A DNA stretch of 64,000 nucleotides from a bacterium (lineage in GTDB: Bacteria > Cyanobacteriota > Vampirovibrionia > Gastranaerophilales > Gastranaerophilaceae), in assembly GCA_017626055.1 (NCBI GenBank), contig JAGAJM010000004.1, positions 340,698 through 404,697 on the forward strand, given 5' to 3'. Shown here in pieces: positions 37,819-45,808 of the stretch; the first letter of the stretch is position 1; every line of letters starts with the position of its first letter. A program made the position numbers and the translations under genes. Below the pieces are notes generated by a model. The model was not told where the DNA came from. It ran no database searches and saw only the letters and a program-made list of their open reading frames with translations.

Positions 37819-38549
37819 TGAAAAAGGTTTTCGTAAAAACAAAGAATGTAAAACAACTAATCTCGATGATGAACCGTCTTAAAGAAAGAGAAGACGGAGT
37901 ACCGGGAATGGGACTTGTTTATGGCGAACCGGGGCTTGGCAAAACTTACGCGATTACTTGGTGGGCGGCACAAAATGATGCAATACTAATCAGGAGTGCC
38001 AATCTTATGTCGGCTCGGTGGTTATTAGAAGAGATGGTTGAAGAATTAGGCGAGATTCCTTATAACAAGTTCTCGGATATCTTCAATCAAGTAGTATCGC
38101 AATTAATCAAAACTCCAAGAACCATTATTGTAGATGAAACGGACTATTTGACTATTGATTCTCGGGCGGTTGAAACATTAAGGGACATTCACGACAAAAC
38201 GAATGTCCCTATTATTTTAGTCGGGATGGGTACGGCAAATAAAAGGCTCCAAAGGCACAAACATTTATACGATAGATTATTAGAAATTATAAAATTTGAA
38301 CCATTTTCTAAACAAGATATAACTTCAATAATCGACCAATTATCTGAAGTTCCGTTTACAGATTGCGCCAAAAAACTTTTATACACTCGCACAAATCGAT
38401 TCAGGCAATTGGTAAAAACTATCAGTAAAGCGGAACAGGTTGCAAAATCAAACGGAATAAAAGAAATTGACGAAATAACATTGAAGGAGGTGCTAAAAAA
38501 TGACGATGCTGACGCAGAAGAAATTGAACTTACAAATGAAAATTCTTAA
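37818..38549 (+). CDS. MuB-like AAA+ transposition ATPase
   Basis: 243 aa. Walker A YGEPGLGKTYAITWW (about 33-42) and Walker B PRTIIVDETDYL (~100); later LVGMGTANKRLQRH is the sensor I region. MuB/IstB/TnsC-type ATPases choose target DNA and activate the transposase. The start overlaps the last base of the transposase stop (TAATG), and its end overlaps the third gene, so the three are co-translated. Confidence 0.88.
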   Translation: MKKVFVKTKNVKQLISMMNRLKEREDGVPGMGLVYGEPGLGKTYAITWWAAQNDAILIRSANLMSARWLLEEMVEELGEIPYNKFSDIFNQVVSQLIKTPRTIIVDETDYLTIDSRAVETLRDIHDKTNVPIILVGMGTANKRLQRHKHLYDRLLEIIKFEPFSKQDITSIIDQLSEVPFTDCAKKLLYTRTNRFRQLVKTISKAEQVAKSNGIKEIDEITLKEVLKNDDADAEEIELTNENS

Positions 38550-39744
38550 AATAGCAAAGGGGCTTAATAAATTCACTCTGCCTGACATTCTTCCAATGCT
38601 TGAAGAAAATGAAAAAACAATTCAAAAAGCACTTAATGATTTAGAGTCTTTGGACCAAATTAAAAAGATATCAAATACAGAATATCTATACACAAATTTT
38701 AAAAAACGTGTGAATAAACTAGTCCCCACCGGCCAGAACAGAGATTCAGATATTTGGCTCACAATACCCGAAGTTGCTAGACTGCTGAATATTCAGGAAG
38801 AAACGGTAAAAAGGAATTGTCTTAAAGGAAATTATATCGTAAAACCTAATAAAGAACCTGACTTGAATGGAAAATATTTAATTAAACGCTCTTCATTAAA
38901 GTTATACGAATTTTTAGAGGATTCCGAACGGCGTGCAATGGATAAAGAAGTCAAAAAACTTTTCCATAATAAAGAGGAAGAACGTTTGTATGTTGTGGCA
39001 TCGGACAGGGGCAAAGAATTTATATATAGATACCTGAAACTTTTTAAACTAACAGAAGGTATGAATTGCAAAGAGCTGCGGAGCTTTTTGGAATTAATTC
39101 CTTTAAAGAATCCGAAACTAAAGGTTTCATATTCTGCGTTTCATTCAAAAAGAAAAAAGTACCAAACAGAAGGTATGATGGGAATATTTCCCAAATATTT
39201 TATGCCGGATAATAAAAACGAAGAACCAAAAGTCCGAAGAAACTTAAACCGCTTGCCGAAAGTCTATAATTTAGCAACGACAGAGCAAATAGAGATTATT
39301 TATAAATGTTTCTGCTTTGGAATTCCGGCCTCACAAACCGCAAAAATCGCAAATTTGGGAAATACAACAACGGAAACTTTTTATCAATATATTCGAGCAA
39401 AAATCTTTGACAAACAATATCAGGAGTTGGTTGAGCATTTTGAGTCTGAGCCTCAAATCCCGCAAGTCAGGATTTTTATGAATGATGTTTCAATATGCTT
39501 GTACTGCTATAATGACAATGTTTTTATCACTCAAAAACCACTAAAATCAAAGTTGTCGCAACGACGCCAACAACCCGAGGAAGTCAAAGAAGCACGCAGA
39601 TTATACAATATTCTTTACCGCAAAAAGTTTATGGCAAGTATGAGAAAATACCTCGACCACCACCTCGCCGTATTTTTATGGAAAGAACTGAACCCTAATT
39701 TTGAAGATCAATTGAATTTGATTTATGAGATGATACATATATAA
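38500..39744 (+). CDS. Third gene of the transposition module: HTH protein of unknown role
   Basis: 414 aa. AAGGAGGTG lies 7 nt before ATG 38500, inside the end of the MuB-like gene (50-bp overlap). A segment near residue 90 (IWLTIPEVARLLNIQEETVK) is strikingly like the N-terminal DNA-binding domain of the transposase (IWIDVETLAKLKNITRRAVR), so both may bind related sites. An N-terminal winged-helix-like region precedes it. No TniQ/TnsD zinc ribbon, no catalytic motif. Possible accessory end-binding protein or regulator of transposition. Confidence 0.65.
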   Translation: MTMLTQKKLNLQMKILKIAKGLNKFTLPDILPMLEENEKTIQKALNDLESLDQIKKISNTEYLYTNFKKRVNKLVPTGQNRDSDIWLTIPEVARLLNIQEETVKRNCLKGNYIVKPNKEPDLNGKYLIKRSSLKLYEFLEDSERRAMDKEVKKLFHNKEEERLYVVASDRGKEFIYRYLKLFKLTEGMNCKELRSFLELIPLKNPKLKVSYSAFHSKRKKYQTEGMMGIFPKYFMPDNKNEEPKVRRNLNRLPKVYNLATTEQIEIIYKCFCFGIPASQTAKIANLGNTTTETFYQYIRAKIFDKQYQELVEHFESEPQIPQVRIFMNDVSICLYCYNDNVFITQKPLKSKLSQRRQQPEEVKEARRLYNILYRKKFMASMRKYLDHHLAVFLWKELNPNFEDQLNLIYEMIHI

Positions 39745-39747
39745 AGT

Positions 39748-40545
39748 TTAATTTAAAGTATATGCGTATTTACCATTCTTCTCGCATAAAAATATCTTTT
39801 TAAACTTAGAATTAAATTTATGCTCGAATAGTGAATTATCAAAAGAACAATAATTAGCATTGTATGCATTGGGTACAATTATTAACAAATAACATTTAGT
39901 ACAATCCTTGCTATAAGATTGGATTTTATCATTCTTTTTATTAATACAGATTTGTAATTCATCAATGGGGGTTTGCTTTACCATGCCTGCATTATTGACG
40001 TGGCAATCATATTTCCCTGTCCAAGGACAAGCAAAAGACTCAATTGAAATTTTAAAATATTCATTTTCTACTTGAATCCACTCTTGCACAAGCCAACCTT
40101 GTCTCAATTTTTCTATATTATTTTTGAGAACATCATGCATTTTTTGTTTAAGCGTTTTCAAATCAGGCAATTCTGAAAACCTAGGGTTATATGCATAATC
40201 CAAAAGATCTTTCAAATGGATGCTAAATTCCCTTTCATCATATTTATCAATAAGTATATGTATGTGGAGATTATATTTCTTTTCGGCTTCCCTGCATATT
40301 TTATTACCTATTCTGGTTAATGCTTGGGAAAATTTAAGGTTTTTATTTTCTGCTATAAATTTAGTTATTTCTAATGCGATAGTGTCACCATTTATAGTCT
40401 TAATTTTAAAATCCGGAGCTTCTGATTTTGCATAATCAACAATACCAAGTTCTTCATACCATTCCTGCCCAACTTTGGTTTTGAAAAACTTTTCAACTTG
40501 TTCTTTTTCTTCTAATTCTTTAATTTCAGTTTTATTCATCTTCAT
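39748..40545 (-). CDS. Hypothetical protein, possible PD-(D/E)XK-like fold
   Basis: 265 aa. EAPDFKIKTINGDTIALEIT (about 35-55) has the layout PD-x(n)-ExT, a degenerate form of the PD-(D/E)XK nuclease core; the final lysine is missing. Cysteines in the C-terminal third (CPW, DCHV, CTKC) may bind a metal. Converges with the transposition module and diverges from the DUF4186 gene. Its -10 (TATGAT) lies 6 nt before the ATG and overlaps the -10 of the divergent gene. Confidence 0.55.
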   Translation of the reverse strand: MKMNKTEIKELEEKEQVEKFFKTKVGQEWYEELGIVDYAKSEAPDFKIKTINGDTIALEITKFIAENKNLKFSQALTRIGNKICREAEKKYNLHIHILIDKYDEREFSIHLKDLLDYAYNPRFSELPDLKTLKQKMHDVLKNNIEKLRQGWLVQEWIQVENEYFKISIESFACPWTGKYDCHVNNAGMVKQTPIDELQICINKKNDKIQSYSKDCTKCYLLIIVPNAYNANYCSFDNSLFEHKFNSKFKKIFLCEKNGKYAYTLN

Positions 40546-40565
40546 TATGTTATCATAAATTTATG
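40543..40565. promoter_or_regulatory. Overlapping divergent leaderless promoters
   Basis: Plus strand: TGtTATCAT (40548-40556), AAATTT, ATG 40563. Minus strand: TATGAT (complement of 40552-40557), AACATA, ATG at 40545. The two -10 hexamers share five base pairs within a TTATCATAA symmetry, and the two predicted starts are 18 bp apart. Confidence 0.65.
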
Positions 40566-40919
40566 GAAATATTGGATAAACTTGCAAAATCAAAATTCAG
40601 GAGCAGATTTAAACTCCGAGCAAAAGAGCTTGAATATATCAAGGATAAAGGAATTGATACAATTCATTCTCATGCCTGCGATTTTATTCGGGATAGAGTT
40701 GCTCCGGCAGAACCTGTAAACGACGGTAAACAAACCCCAATGCGAGGTCATCCTGTGTTCATAGCCCAACATGCAACCGCTACTTGCTGCCGCGGCTGCA
40801 TTGAAAAATGGTACAAATTCCCTCAACACAGAGAATTAACTAAAAACGAACAAGAATACCTTGTTTCAGTAATTATGGAATGGATAAACCGCCAAATTAA
40901 TTCAAACCCTGTTTTATAA
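40563..40919 (+). CDS. DUF4186 family protein
   Basis: 118 aa, matches the family along its length: FRSRFKLRAKELEYIKDKG, HACDFIRDRVAPAEPVNDGK, TPMRGHPVFIAQHATATCC and RGCIEKWYKFPQ. The conserved His and Cys residues (HPVF, QHATATCCRGC) could form a metal site. Function is unknown; the family is common in bacterial genomes and mobile elements. No room for a ribosome-binding site: predicted leaderless. Confidence 0.88.
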   Translation: MEILDKLAKSKFRSRFKLRAKELEYIKDKGIDTIHSHACDFIRDRVAPAEPVNDGKQTPMRGHPVFIAQHATATCCRGCIEKWYKFPQHRELTKNEQEYLVSVIMEWINRQINSNPVL

Positions 40920-40954
40920 CTGTTCAAAATATGTTCAAATAAAGTTGTGATAAT
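40900..40954 (+). repeat. Array of five 11-bp tandem units over the HEPN promoter
   Basis: Units start at 40900, 40911, 40922, 40933 and 40944: ATTCAAACCCT, GTTTTATAACT, GTTCAAAATAT, GTTCAAATAAA and GTTGTGATAAT. The first unit equals the first unit of the array at 35570. The last unit overlaps the extended -10 of the HEPN gene; the first overlaps the last codons of DUF4186. Confidence 0.75.
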
Positions 40955-40956
40955 AT
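40948..40956 (+). promoter_or_regulatory. Extended -10 of a predicted leaderless promoter (HEPN gene)
   Basis: TGaTAATAT then ATATCT then ATG 40963. The 11-bp array lies where the -35 would be, so an activator or repressor bound there would control this promoter. Confidence 0.65.
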
Positions 40957-40962
40957 ATATCT

Positions 40963-42453
40963 ATGGATAAAGAATTTAAACAAACATTTTCTACAGAATG
41001 TGACAAAGCAATTGCATCCGGAAACATAAAAACAATAGATATTACAATAGAAAAATTAGAAAAATTAAAGTCAAATGTATCTGAAGGTTTGCTTTTAACA
41101 CATATACTATATTGTCTTTCAAACTTACATTTTACTAAGGCTGGTATAGAAAATGAAAGAATTGATCAATGGCGTAAATCTATGTCTCCTCAAAATTTAG
41201 TGAAAAGCTTAAACTATGTCAGACAAGCATATTCAATGGCAATAAAGTTTAATTCTTTGCAATTATTAGAGATTCAAACAAATCTTGCGAATAACATAAA
41301 AGCGTTTAATAGATTTGTTGAAGCTATACATTATTACACTTTTGATTATAATTTTAACTTACAAATTGATTCCCAATATGTTGCTCCATATAATAAAGCA
41401 TACACCTTGATTCTTTTAAAAGATTTAATAAATGAACAGCCTGTAAATATTCATTATTCATATTATGCATATAGTCTCATTGATCGGTTAAGCCAAAATC
41501 AAGAGAATATAACACATGCGGGGATAAAAAATGACATAGGAAAAGAGACTTGGGTAAAAAATATATTAATATGGGGGAAATCTGCTGAATCTGAATACAA
41601 GAAATTAAATGAGCTGTTAAATTCAATACAATTCGATAACATAGAGCAAAAAATTTATTATTCATGGTGTGGAAAAAACAAACTCTTTCTCAATCCTATT
41701 AATGATGTAAGAATTGATATAGCTACATTTGAAGATATAATACAGTTTCCAAATTACATTGTAAAAGTAGGTGAAGGACCATATTTTAGCGCTGCTTTTT
41801 CCGATATAAAAAACAGATTTTGCAAGGCTCGTTATTTATTATTTAATGCTTTAAACAATCCTTTTCCGGCCTGGCTTGAAAATGGTCTAAATTTAACATC
41901 TGTATTAGAATATGAGAATTATTCAACCAATGCCGAATTCATAAAAGTTGCCATAAAACTAGCCTTTAGCACTTTGGATAGCTTGGCCACTTTAATGAAA
42001 AATTATTTTGCAATAAATAGTAAAGATAAATGTTATTTTAATCCAAAATGGATAAGAAAGAGTTTTTCTAATATTCAAAATCCTTATATAGATGCACTAT
42101 ACTGGTTATCTTGTGATTTAACTGATACTGATAACATAGCAGATTGGAATGAGACAAACCCAAGTGCGGGGATACTAAGAAAACTTAGAAATAACCTTGA
42201 GCATAATTGGGTTCGCATATCAGAAGCAAAAAGTACAGTATGGCTTGGTGAGCAAGATTATGCTTTTACTTGTACATTGGAGCAATTGTCCACTGCAGCT
42301 TTGGAAGTATTTAGATATGCTCGAACAGCAATGATATATTTTGTTTTAGCTGTTCAATTTAACGAAAAATTAAAAAATGAAAAAGAATCTGATGGCCTAT
42401 GTGTTACTATGGAAACACCAATATATAACGACCTTCATTTGCCAATATTTTAA
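40963..42453 (+). CDS. LA2681-like HEPN domain protein
   Basis: 496 aa. Helical throughout, with a TPR-like N-terminal half. The C-terminal HEPN segment has PSAGILRKLRNNLEHNWVRI, containing the R-x4-H signature (about R408-H413) of HEPN ribonucleases. LA2681-type HEPN proteins are known from defence-rich loci, where HEPN RNases act on RNA during infection or stress; that role here is inference. No adjacent nucleotidyltransferase (MNT) antitoxin is found. Confidence 0.75.
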   Translation: MDKEFKQTFSTECDKAIASGNIKTIDITIEKLEKLKSNVSEGLLLTHILYCLSNLHFTKAGIENERIDQWRKSMSPQNLVKSLNYVRQAYSMAIKFNSLQLLEIQTNLANNIKAFNRFVEAIHYYTFDYNFNLQIDSQYVAPYNKAYTLILLKDLINEQPVNIHYSYYAYSLIDRLSQNQENITHAGIKNDIGKETWVKNILIWGKSAESEYKKLNELLNSIQFDNIEQKIYYSWCGKNKLFLNPINDVRIDIATFEDIIQFPNYIVKVGEGPYFSAAFSDIKNRFCKARYLLFNALNNPFPAWLENGLNLTSVLEYENYSTNAEFIKVAIKLAFSTLDSLATLMKNYFAINSKDKCYFNPKWIRKSFSNIQNPYIDALYWLSCDLTDTDNIADWNETNPSAGILRKLRNNLEHNWVRISEAKSTVWLGEQDYAFTCTLEQLSTAALEVFRYARTAMIYFVLAVQFNEKLKNEKESDGLCVTMETPIYNDLHLPIF

Positions 42454-42494
42454 TACTTATGTTTGTGATACACTAAAAGAAAAAGGAGTGGTGT

Positions 42495-43424
42495 ATGGTT
42501 GCAACATTAGGAAGATTGAAAAAAGTTAATTTGCGTGAAGCATGGAAACATGAAGCATTAGATTTTACTCGTTGGCTTGCGCAAGAAGATAATCTTGCAT
42601 TATTAAGCGAAGAAATAGGAATTGATATTAACTTGATTCAAACTGAAGCTAGTGTAGGTTCTTTCAATGTAGATATATTAGCAGAAGATTCTAATGGCAG
42701 GAAAATCGTAATTGAAAATCAATTAGAAGCAACTAATCATGACCACTTGGGTAAAATTATAACTTACGCATCCGGCTACAATGCAGAAATAGTAATTTGG
42801 ATAGTTAAAGATGTTAGAAACGAACACAAACAAGCAATAGATTGGTTAAATGAGCATACAGACGAGAATATAAATTTCTTTGCTATAAAATTAGAGTTAT
42901 GGCAAATAGATGGTTCTCCATATGCACCTAAATTTCAAATTATCAGTAAGCCAAATGAATGGGCAAAAATTATGAAAGCACCAGTTTCATCTCTTACGGA
43001 TAGGAAATTAAAACTGCTTGATTTCTGGACAGCTTTAAATGAATATTTGAGCAATAAAGGTTCCCAAGTTCATCCACAAAAACCATCATCAGATCATTGG
43101 AATAATGTTTCTATTGGAACTTCAAAAGCACATATTAGTCTTACAGCGTTAGGAAAAGAAAACAAAATTGGTGTTGAACTATATATTCCTGATAATAAAG
43201 AGTTTTACTATCAATTAGCTGAACATAAAGAAGAAATTGAAAAACTTTTTGGAGAAGAATTGCTTTGGCAAGAACTAAAAGGTAAAAAAGCAAGCAGAAT
43301 TTCCATTAGTAGAGATAACTTTAACCTTTATGACAATAAAAGTTGGGAAAAAGACTTTATTTGGCTTGAAGAAAAAACTCTTGCTTTTAAAAAAGCTTTT
43401 TGTCCATTTATGAATATTAATTAA
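42495..43424 (+). CDS. DUF4268 protein with PD-(D/E)XK nuclease-like core
   Basis: 309 aa. AAAAGGAGTGGT precedes the ATG. VGSFNVDILAEDSNGRKIVI followed by ENQLEATNHDHLGKIITYAS has the D-x(n)-E-x-Q layout of the RmuC/Endonuclease-like PD-(D/E)XK subgroup in which Q replaces K. The C-terminal DUF4268 part (~165-309) is typical of restriction-like proteins in defence islands. Function unproven. Confidence 0.75.
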   Translation: MVATLGRLKKVNLREAWKHEALDFTRWLAQEDNLALLSEEIGIDINLIQTEASVGSFNVDILAEDSNGRKIVIENQLEATNHDHLGKIITYASGYNAEIVIWIVKDVRNEHKQAIDWLNEHTDENINFFAIKLELWQIDGSPYAPKFQIISKPNEWAKIMKAPVSSLTDRKLKLLDFWTALNEYLSNKGSQVHPQKPSSDHWNNVSIGTSKAHISLTALGKENKIGVELYIPDNKEFYYQLAEHKEEIEKLFGEELLWQELKGKKASRISISRDNFNLYDNKSWEKDFIWLEEKTLAFKKAFCPFMNIN

Positions 43425-43653
43425 TGCGTTCAATATACCAGTTACTATTTCCAAAATGATTGAAATTCCAATGTAATTCAAAGTAAAAATTAAACTCCAA
43501 AGAATTATCATCTTTGAAGTTCCAAGAATATTTGTTTAGTTGTGTTTTGCGGTAACTTTCAAACGCATCTTGAATTTCTTTAGCAAACTTTTTTCTGAAT
43601 TCAGAATACGGAATATCCAACATTTCTTTGGTCAATTTATTTCTCAAAATCAT
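43417..43653 (-). CDS. Small phage-like protein
   Basis: 78 aa from ATG 43653, which lies inside the end of the upstream 66-aa gene with GAGGG before it (overlap ~17 bp). Mostly helical, then aromatic-rich (WNFKDDNSLEFNFYFELHWN). Third of a minus-strand trio of tiny genes. Its 3' end overlaps the convergent DUF4268 gene by 8 bp. No family recognised. Confidence 0.5.
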   Translation of the reverse strand: MILRNKLTKEMLDIPYSEFRKKFAKEIQDAFESYRKTQLNKYSWNFKDDNSLEFNFYFELHWNFNHFGNSNWYIERIN

Positions 43654-43837
43654 CCTCAAACCCTCTGATATTATCAAGTTCAATGTTGTATCTTTTGCCG
43701 GTTTTATCAACACAAGTTGCGAAGTCTACGGTTTTATCGGCAAACTTGTTTTCCCATAAACAAATCAATAATCCAATTTCTTGTGTTTTTAAGTTTAAAA
43801 TCTTTGTTCCGTATAACTTATAATCTTTTTCGACCAT
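43637..43837 (-). CDS. Small phage-like protein
   Basis: 66 aa, beta-rich (TKILNLKTQEIGLLICLWEN, then FATCVDKTGKRYNIELDNIR), similar in size and feel to the 70-aa gene upstream. AAAGGA before the ATG. Member of the same small operon; function unknown. Confidence 0.5.
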   Translation of the reverse strand: MVEKDYKLYGTKILNLKTQEIGLLICLWENKFADKTVDFATCVDKTGKRYNIELDNIRGFEDDFEK

Positions 43838-43840
43838 AAT

Positions 43841-44053
43841 TTATCCTTTCGTTATTTGAATATCTGCGTATATCTCATCCGGCTTATCTGGGTCAATCAA
43901 AAAATTTTTATCAAACACATATCTTTCGCCATCCGGTGCGACGCAGCCGACAATATTGGGTTCACCCAAACAAACAACCGTAAATTCTTCGCTATCTTTT
44001 TCAAACCAGCCTTTAAGCTTTTTTAATCTGTATTTTTTACCGATTTCAATCAT
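43841..44053 (-). CDS. Small phage-like protein
   Basis: 70 aa, beta-rich (FTVVCLGEPNIVGCVAPDGE, RYVFDKNFLIDP). Strong AAAGGAG before the ATG. First gene of the trio; the region before it carries the GATGTATTGTG motif shared with two other genes. Confidence 0.5.
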   Translation of the reverse strand: MIEIGKKYRLKKLKGWFEKDSEEFTVVCLGEPNIVGCVAPDGERYVFDKNFLIDPDKPDEIYADIQITKG

Positions 44054-44072
44054 ATTCTGCTCCTTTCAAGCT

Positions 44073-44093
44073 ACACAATACATCACTCTTTTT
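44073..44093 (-). promoter_or_regulatory. Shared upstream motif GATGTATTGTG (copy 1)
   Basis: On the minus strand AAAAAGAGTGATGTATTGTG lies just before the ribosome-binding site of the 70-aa gene. Copies AATGTATTGTG before the 73-aa gene (about 44929-44941, minus) and GATGTATGTTGTG before the methyltransferase (about 45014-45027, plus) suggest a common promoter or operator. Confidence 0.45.
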
Positions 44094-44213
44094 ATATGAA
44101 ATATCAACTCAAAATCTCGAAATCGTATCATTAAGACACATTTGGGACTTGATGTTTGTGCGAAACAGAGTTATCCTGTGTGTACCAAAACTTTATTTAC
44201 CTCGAGATTAATT

Positions 44214-44669
44214 ATGAAAAAACAAACATTGGCACAAGATGCATTTAAACTCTATGCTGAAAAATTTATGTCGTTAGAAGATATCGCAAGGCAGCTTCAT
44301 TTGAACGAAAGGACGCTTCGCCGATGGAAAAAGTCTGATGATTGGGAAACCAAAAGAGCTGAATATCTTCGGACTAAAACAACGTTACATTCAGATTTAT
44401 ATGATTTTACCCGAAGTTTGATAAATTCTATCGAAAAGGATATGGAGAGCAACGGTAAAGTCGAGCCTGCAAGATATTATGCCGTTACTAAAATGCTGCA
44501 ATTGATTGATCCTGTTAAATCTTATGAGGATGAAGTGTTAAACGAAAAACAAAAAACTAAAGAAGAAAAGCCGAAAGGTTTAACGCCGGATGTTATACGA
44601 GAAATTGAAGAACGAATTCTCGGCATAACTCACGAGGAAATTTGTGAACACGATTTGAACACCGATTAA
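44214..44669 (+). CDS. Phage terminase small-subunit-like HTH protein
   Basis: 151 aa from ATG 44214. N-terminal HTH FKLYAEKFMSLEDIARQLHL followed by NERTLRRWKKSDDWETKRAE is the usual DNA-binding head of Mu-like/DUF1804-type terminase small subunits; the rest is helical. No large subunit follows. The 3' end is built over the inverted 11-bp array. Start not strongly supported by a ribosome-binding site. Confidence 0.6.
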   Translation: MKKQTLAQDAFKLYAEKFMSLEDIARQLHLNERTLRRWKKSDDWETKRAEYLRTKTTLHSDLYDFTRSLINSIEKDMESNGKVEPARYYAVTKMLQLIDPVKSYEDEVLNEKQKTKEEKPKGLTPDVIREIEERILGITHEEICEHDLNTD

Positions 44670-44693
44670 ACACCTTTTAAACGGCATTTAAAT
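44639..44693 (-). repeat. Array of five 11-bp tandem units, inverted orientation
   Basis: Read on the minus strand from 44693: ATTTAAATGCC, GTTTAAAAGGT, GTTTAATCGGT, GTTCAAATCGT and GTTCACAAATT. A 27-bp part (44666-44692) matches 35582-35608 in inverted orientation at 24 of 27 positions. Most of it lies in the last codons of the terminase-like gene. Confidence 0.75.
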
Positions 44694-44909
44694 TTCGGCA
44701 TCTTTTTCGTGATTTATAAAGAATGCGTTCAAAACATCTGCGTCATTTCGCAGATGCTTAATAACCGGTGCAAGATTGTAGCATTCTTCTATTTCCGGTT
44801 GATTTGCGACAAAATAATCTATAACAACCGCTGTGTTATAAATATTCTCCGCCCACTTACTTAACTGTTTAAACTCTTTTGGAGTAATATTAAATCCTAC
44901 TTTTTCCAT
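44688..44909 (-). CDS. Small hypothetical protein
   Basis: 73 aa, helical (FKQLSKWAENIYNTAVVIDY). AGGAGG before the ATG and the shared GTATTGTG motif upstream. No family recognised; typical of small phage/mobile-element genes. Confidence 0.5.
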   Translation of the reverse strand: MEKVGFNITPKEFKQLSKWAENIYNTAVVIDYFVANQPEIEECYNLAPVIKHLRNDADVLNAFFINHEKDAEI

Positions 44910-45088
44910 ACTTAAGACCTCCTAACTCACACAATACATTAGCGTGAAAGTACAGAGAAAGCATTTAAATCTTAACATTGCAACACATTCTATTGAATAA
45001 ATTATTAAAAGAGTGATGTATGTTGTGAAAACTTATATAAAAGGACAAAGCAAAAATTTTAATGTATGATAAAAGAAAGGAGATACGA

Positions 45089-45802
45089 ATGGTATACGAC
45101 TTAAGATATGGTGATTGCTTTAAATTATTAGATGATATTCCTGACAAATCTGTCGATTTAATATTGACGGATCCTCCATATAATATTGCAAAATATTCAA
45201 CAGGAAATATCGATTTACCAGGACGTTCTGCATTAAATAACGATTTAGCAGATTGGGATAAGGCTGAAATTGAACCCAAAGACCTTTTAGAAAATTTTAA
45301 AAGAATTATCAAGCCCAAAGGCAATATTTTCGCATTTACCACATATAATCAAATTGGCAAATGGCATGAAGCGTTTGATAGCGAATTTGATACTTTTCAA
45401 TTCGCAGTATGGCATAAAATAAATCCTGCACCTAAAATATACAAGAATGGTTTTTTAAATAGTTGCGAATTAATAGTTTGCATGTGGAATAAAGGTCATA
45501 ATTGGAATTTTTCTAATCAAAAAGAAATGCACAACTTTTTTGAAACCCCAATTTGCATGCAACCGGAACGTTTGAAGTACCCAAAACATCCAGCTCAAAA
45601 ACCTGTAAAATTATTAGAAAAAATCATTAAAATTGCCTCAAATGAAGGTGATACAATTCTTGATCCATTCATGGGAGTCGGGTCAACAGGTATTGCTGCG
45701 CAAAACACAAATCGTAATTTTATTGGCATGGAGTTAGACAAAGAATATTTTGATGCAACAATTAGAAGATTTAAAGCATATGAACAAAAAATAAAACGCT
45801 AA
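45089..45802 (+). CDS. DNA methyltransferase (N4/N6, beta class), orphan
   Basis: 237 aa from ATG 45089; AAAGGAG is ideally placed and an earlier in-frame ATG would put it inside the gene. Motif IV LILTDPPYNI precedes motif I DPFMGVGSTGIAAQNTNRNF, the beta-class order; DPPY suggests N6-adenine. HPAQKPVKLLEKII is the usual link between them. No restriction gene is next to it on the same strand, so it may be an orphan methylase shielding the element from host restriction. Confidence 0.9.
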   Translation: MVYDLRYGDCFKLLDDIPDKSVDLILTDPPYNIAKYSTGNIDLPGRSALNNDLADWDKAEIEPKDLLENFKRIIKPKGNIFAFTTYNQIGKWHEAFDSEFDTFQFAVWHKINPAPKIYKNGFLNSCELIVCMWNKGHNWNFSNQKEMHNFFETPICMQPERLKYPKHPAQKPVKLLEKIIKIASNEGDTILDPFMGVGSTGIAAQNTNRNFIGMELDKEYFDATIRRFKAYEQKIKR

Positions 45803-45808
45803 AAAGAG

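Noticed and set aside
38500..39744. TniQ/TnsD identity for the third transposition gene
   Set aside because: No CxxC-HxxC zinc ribbon and no TniQ-like N-terminus; only an HTH resembling that of the transposase is visible.
43417..43837. Frameshifted single gene made of the 78- and 66-aa frames
   Set aside because: The downstream frame has its own ATG with GAGGG spacing inside the upstream end, the usual layout for coupled small phage genes, and the two parts do not resemble one known protein.
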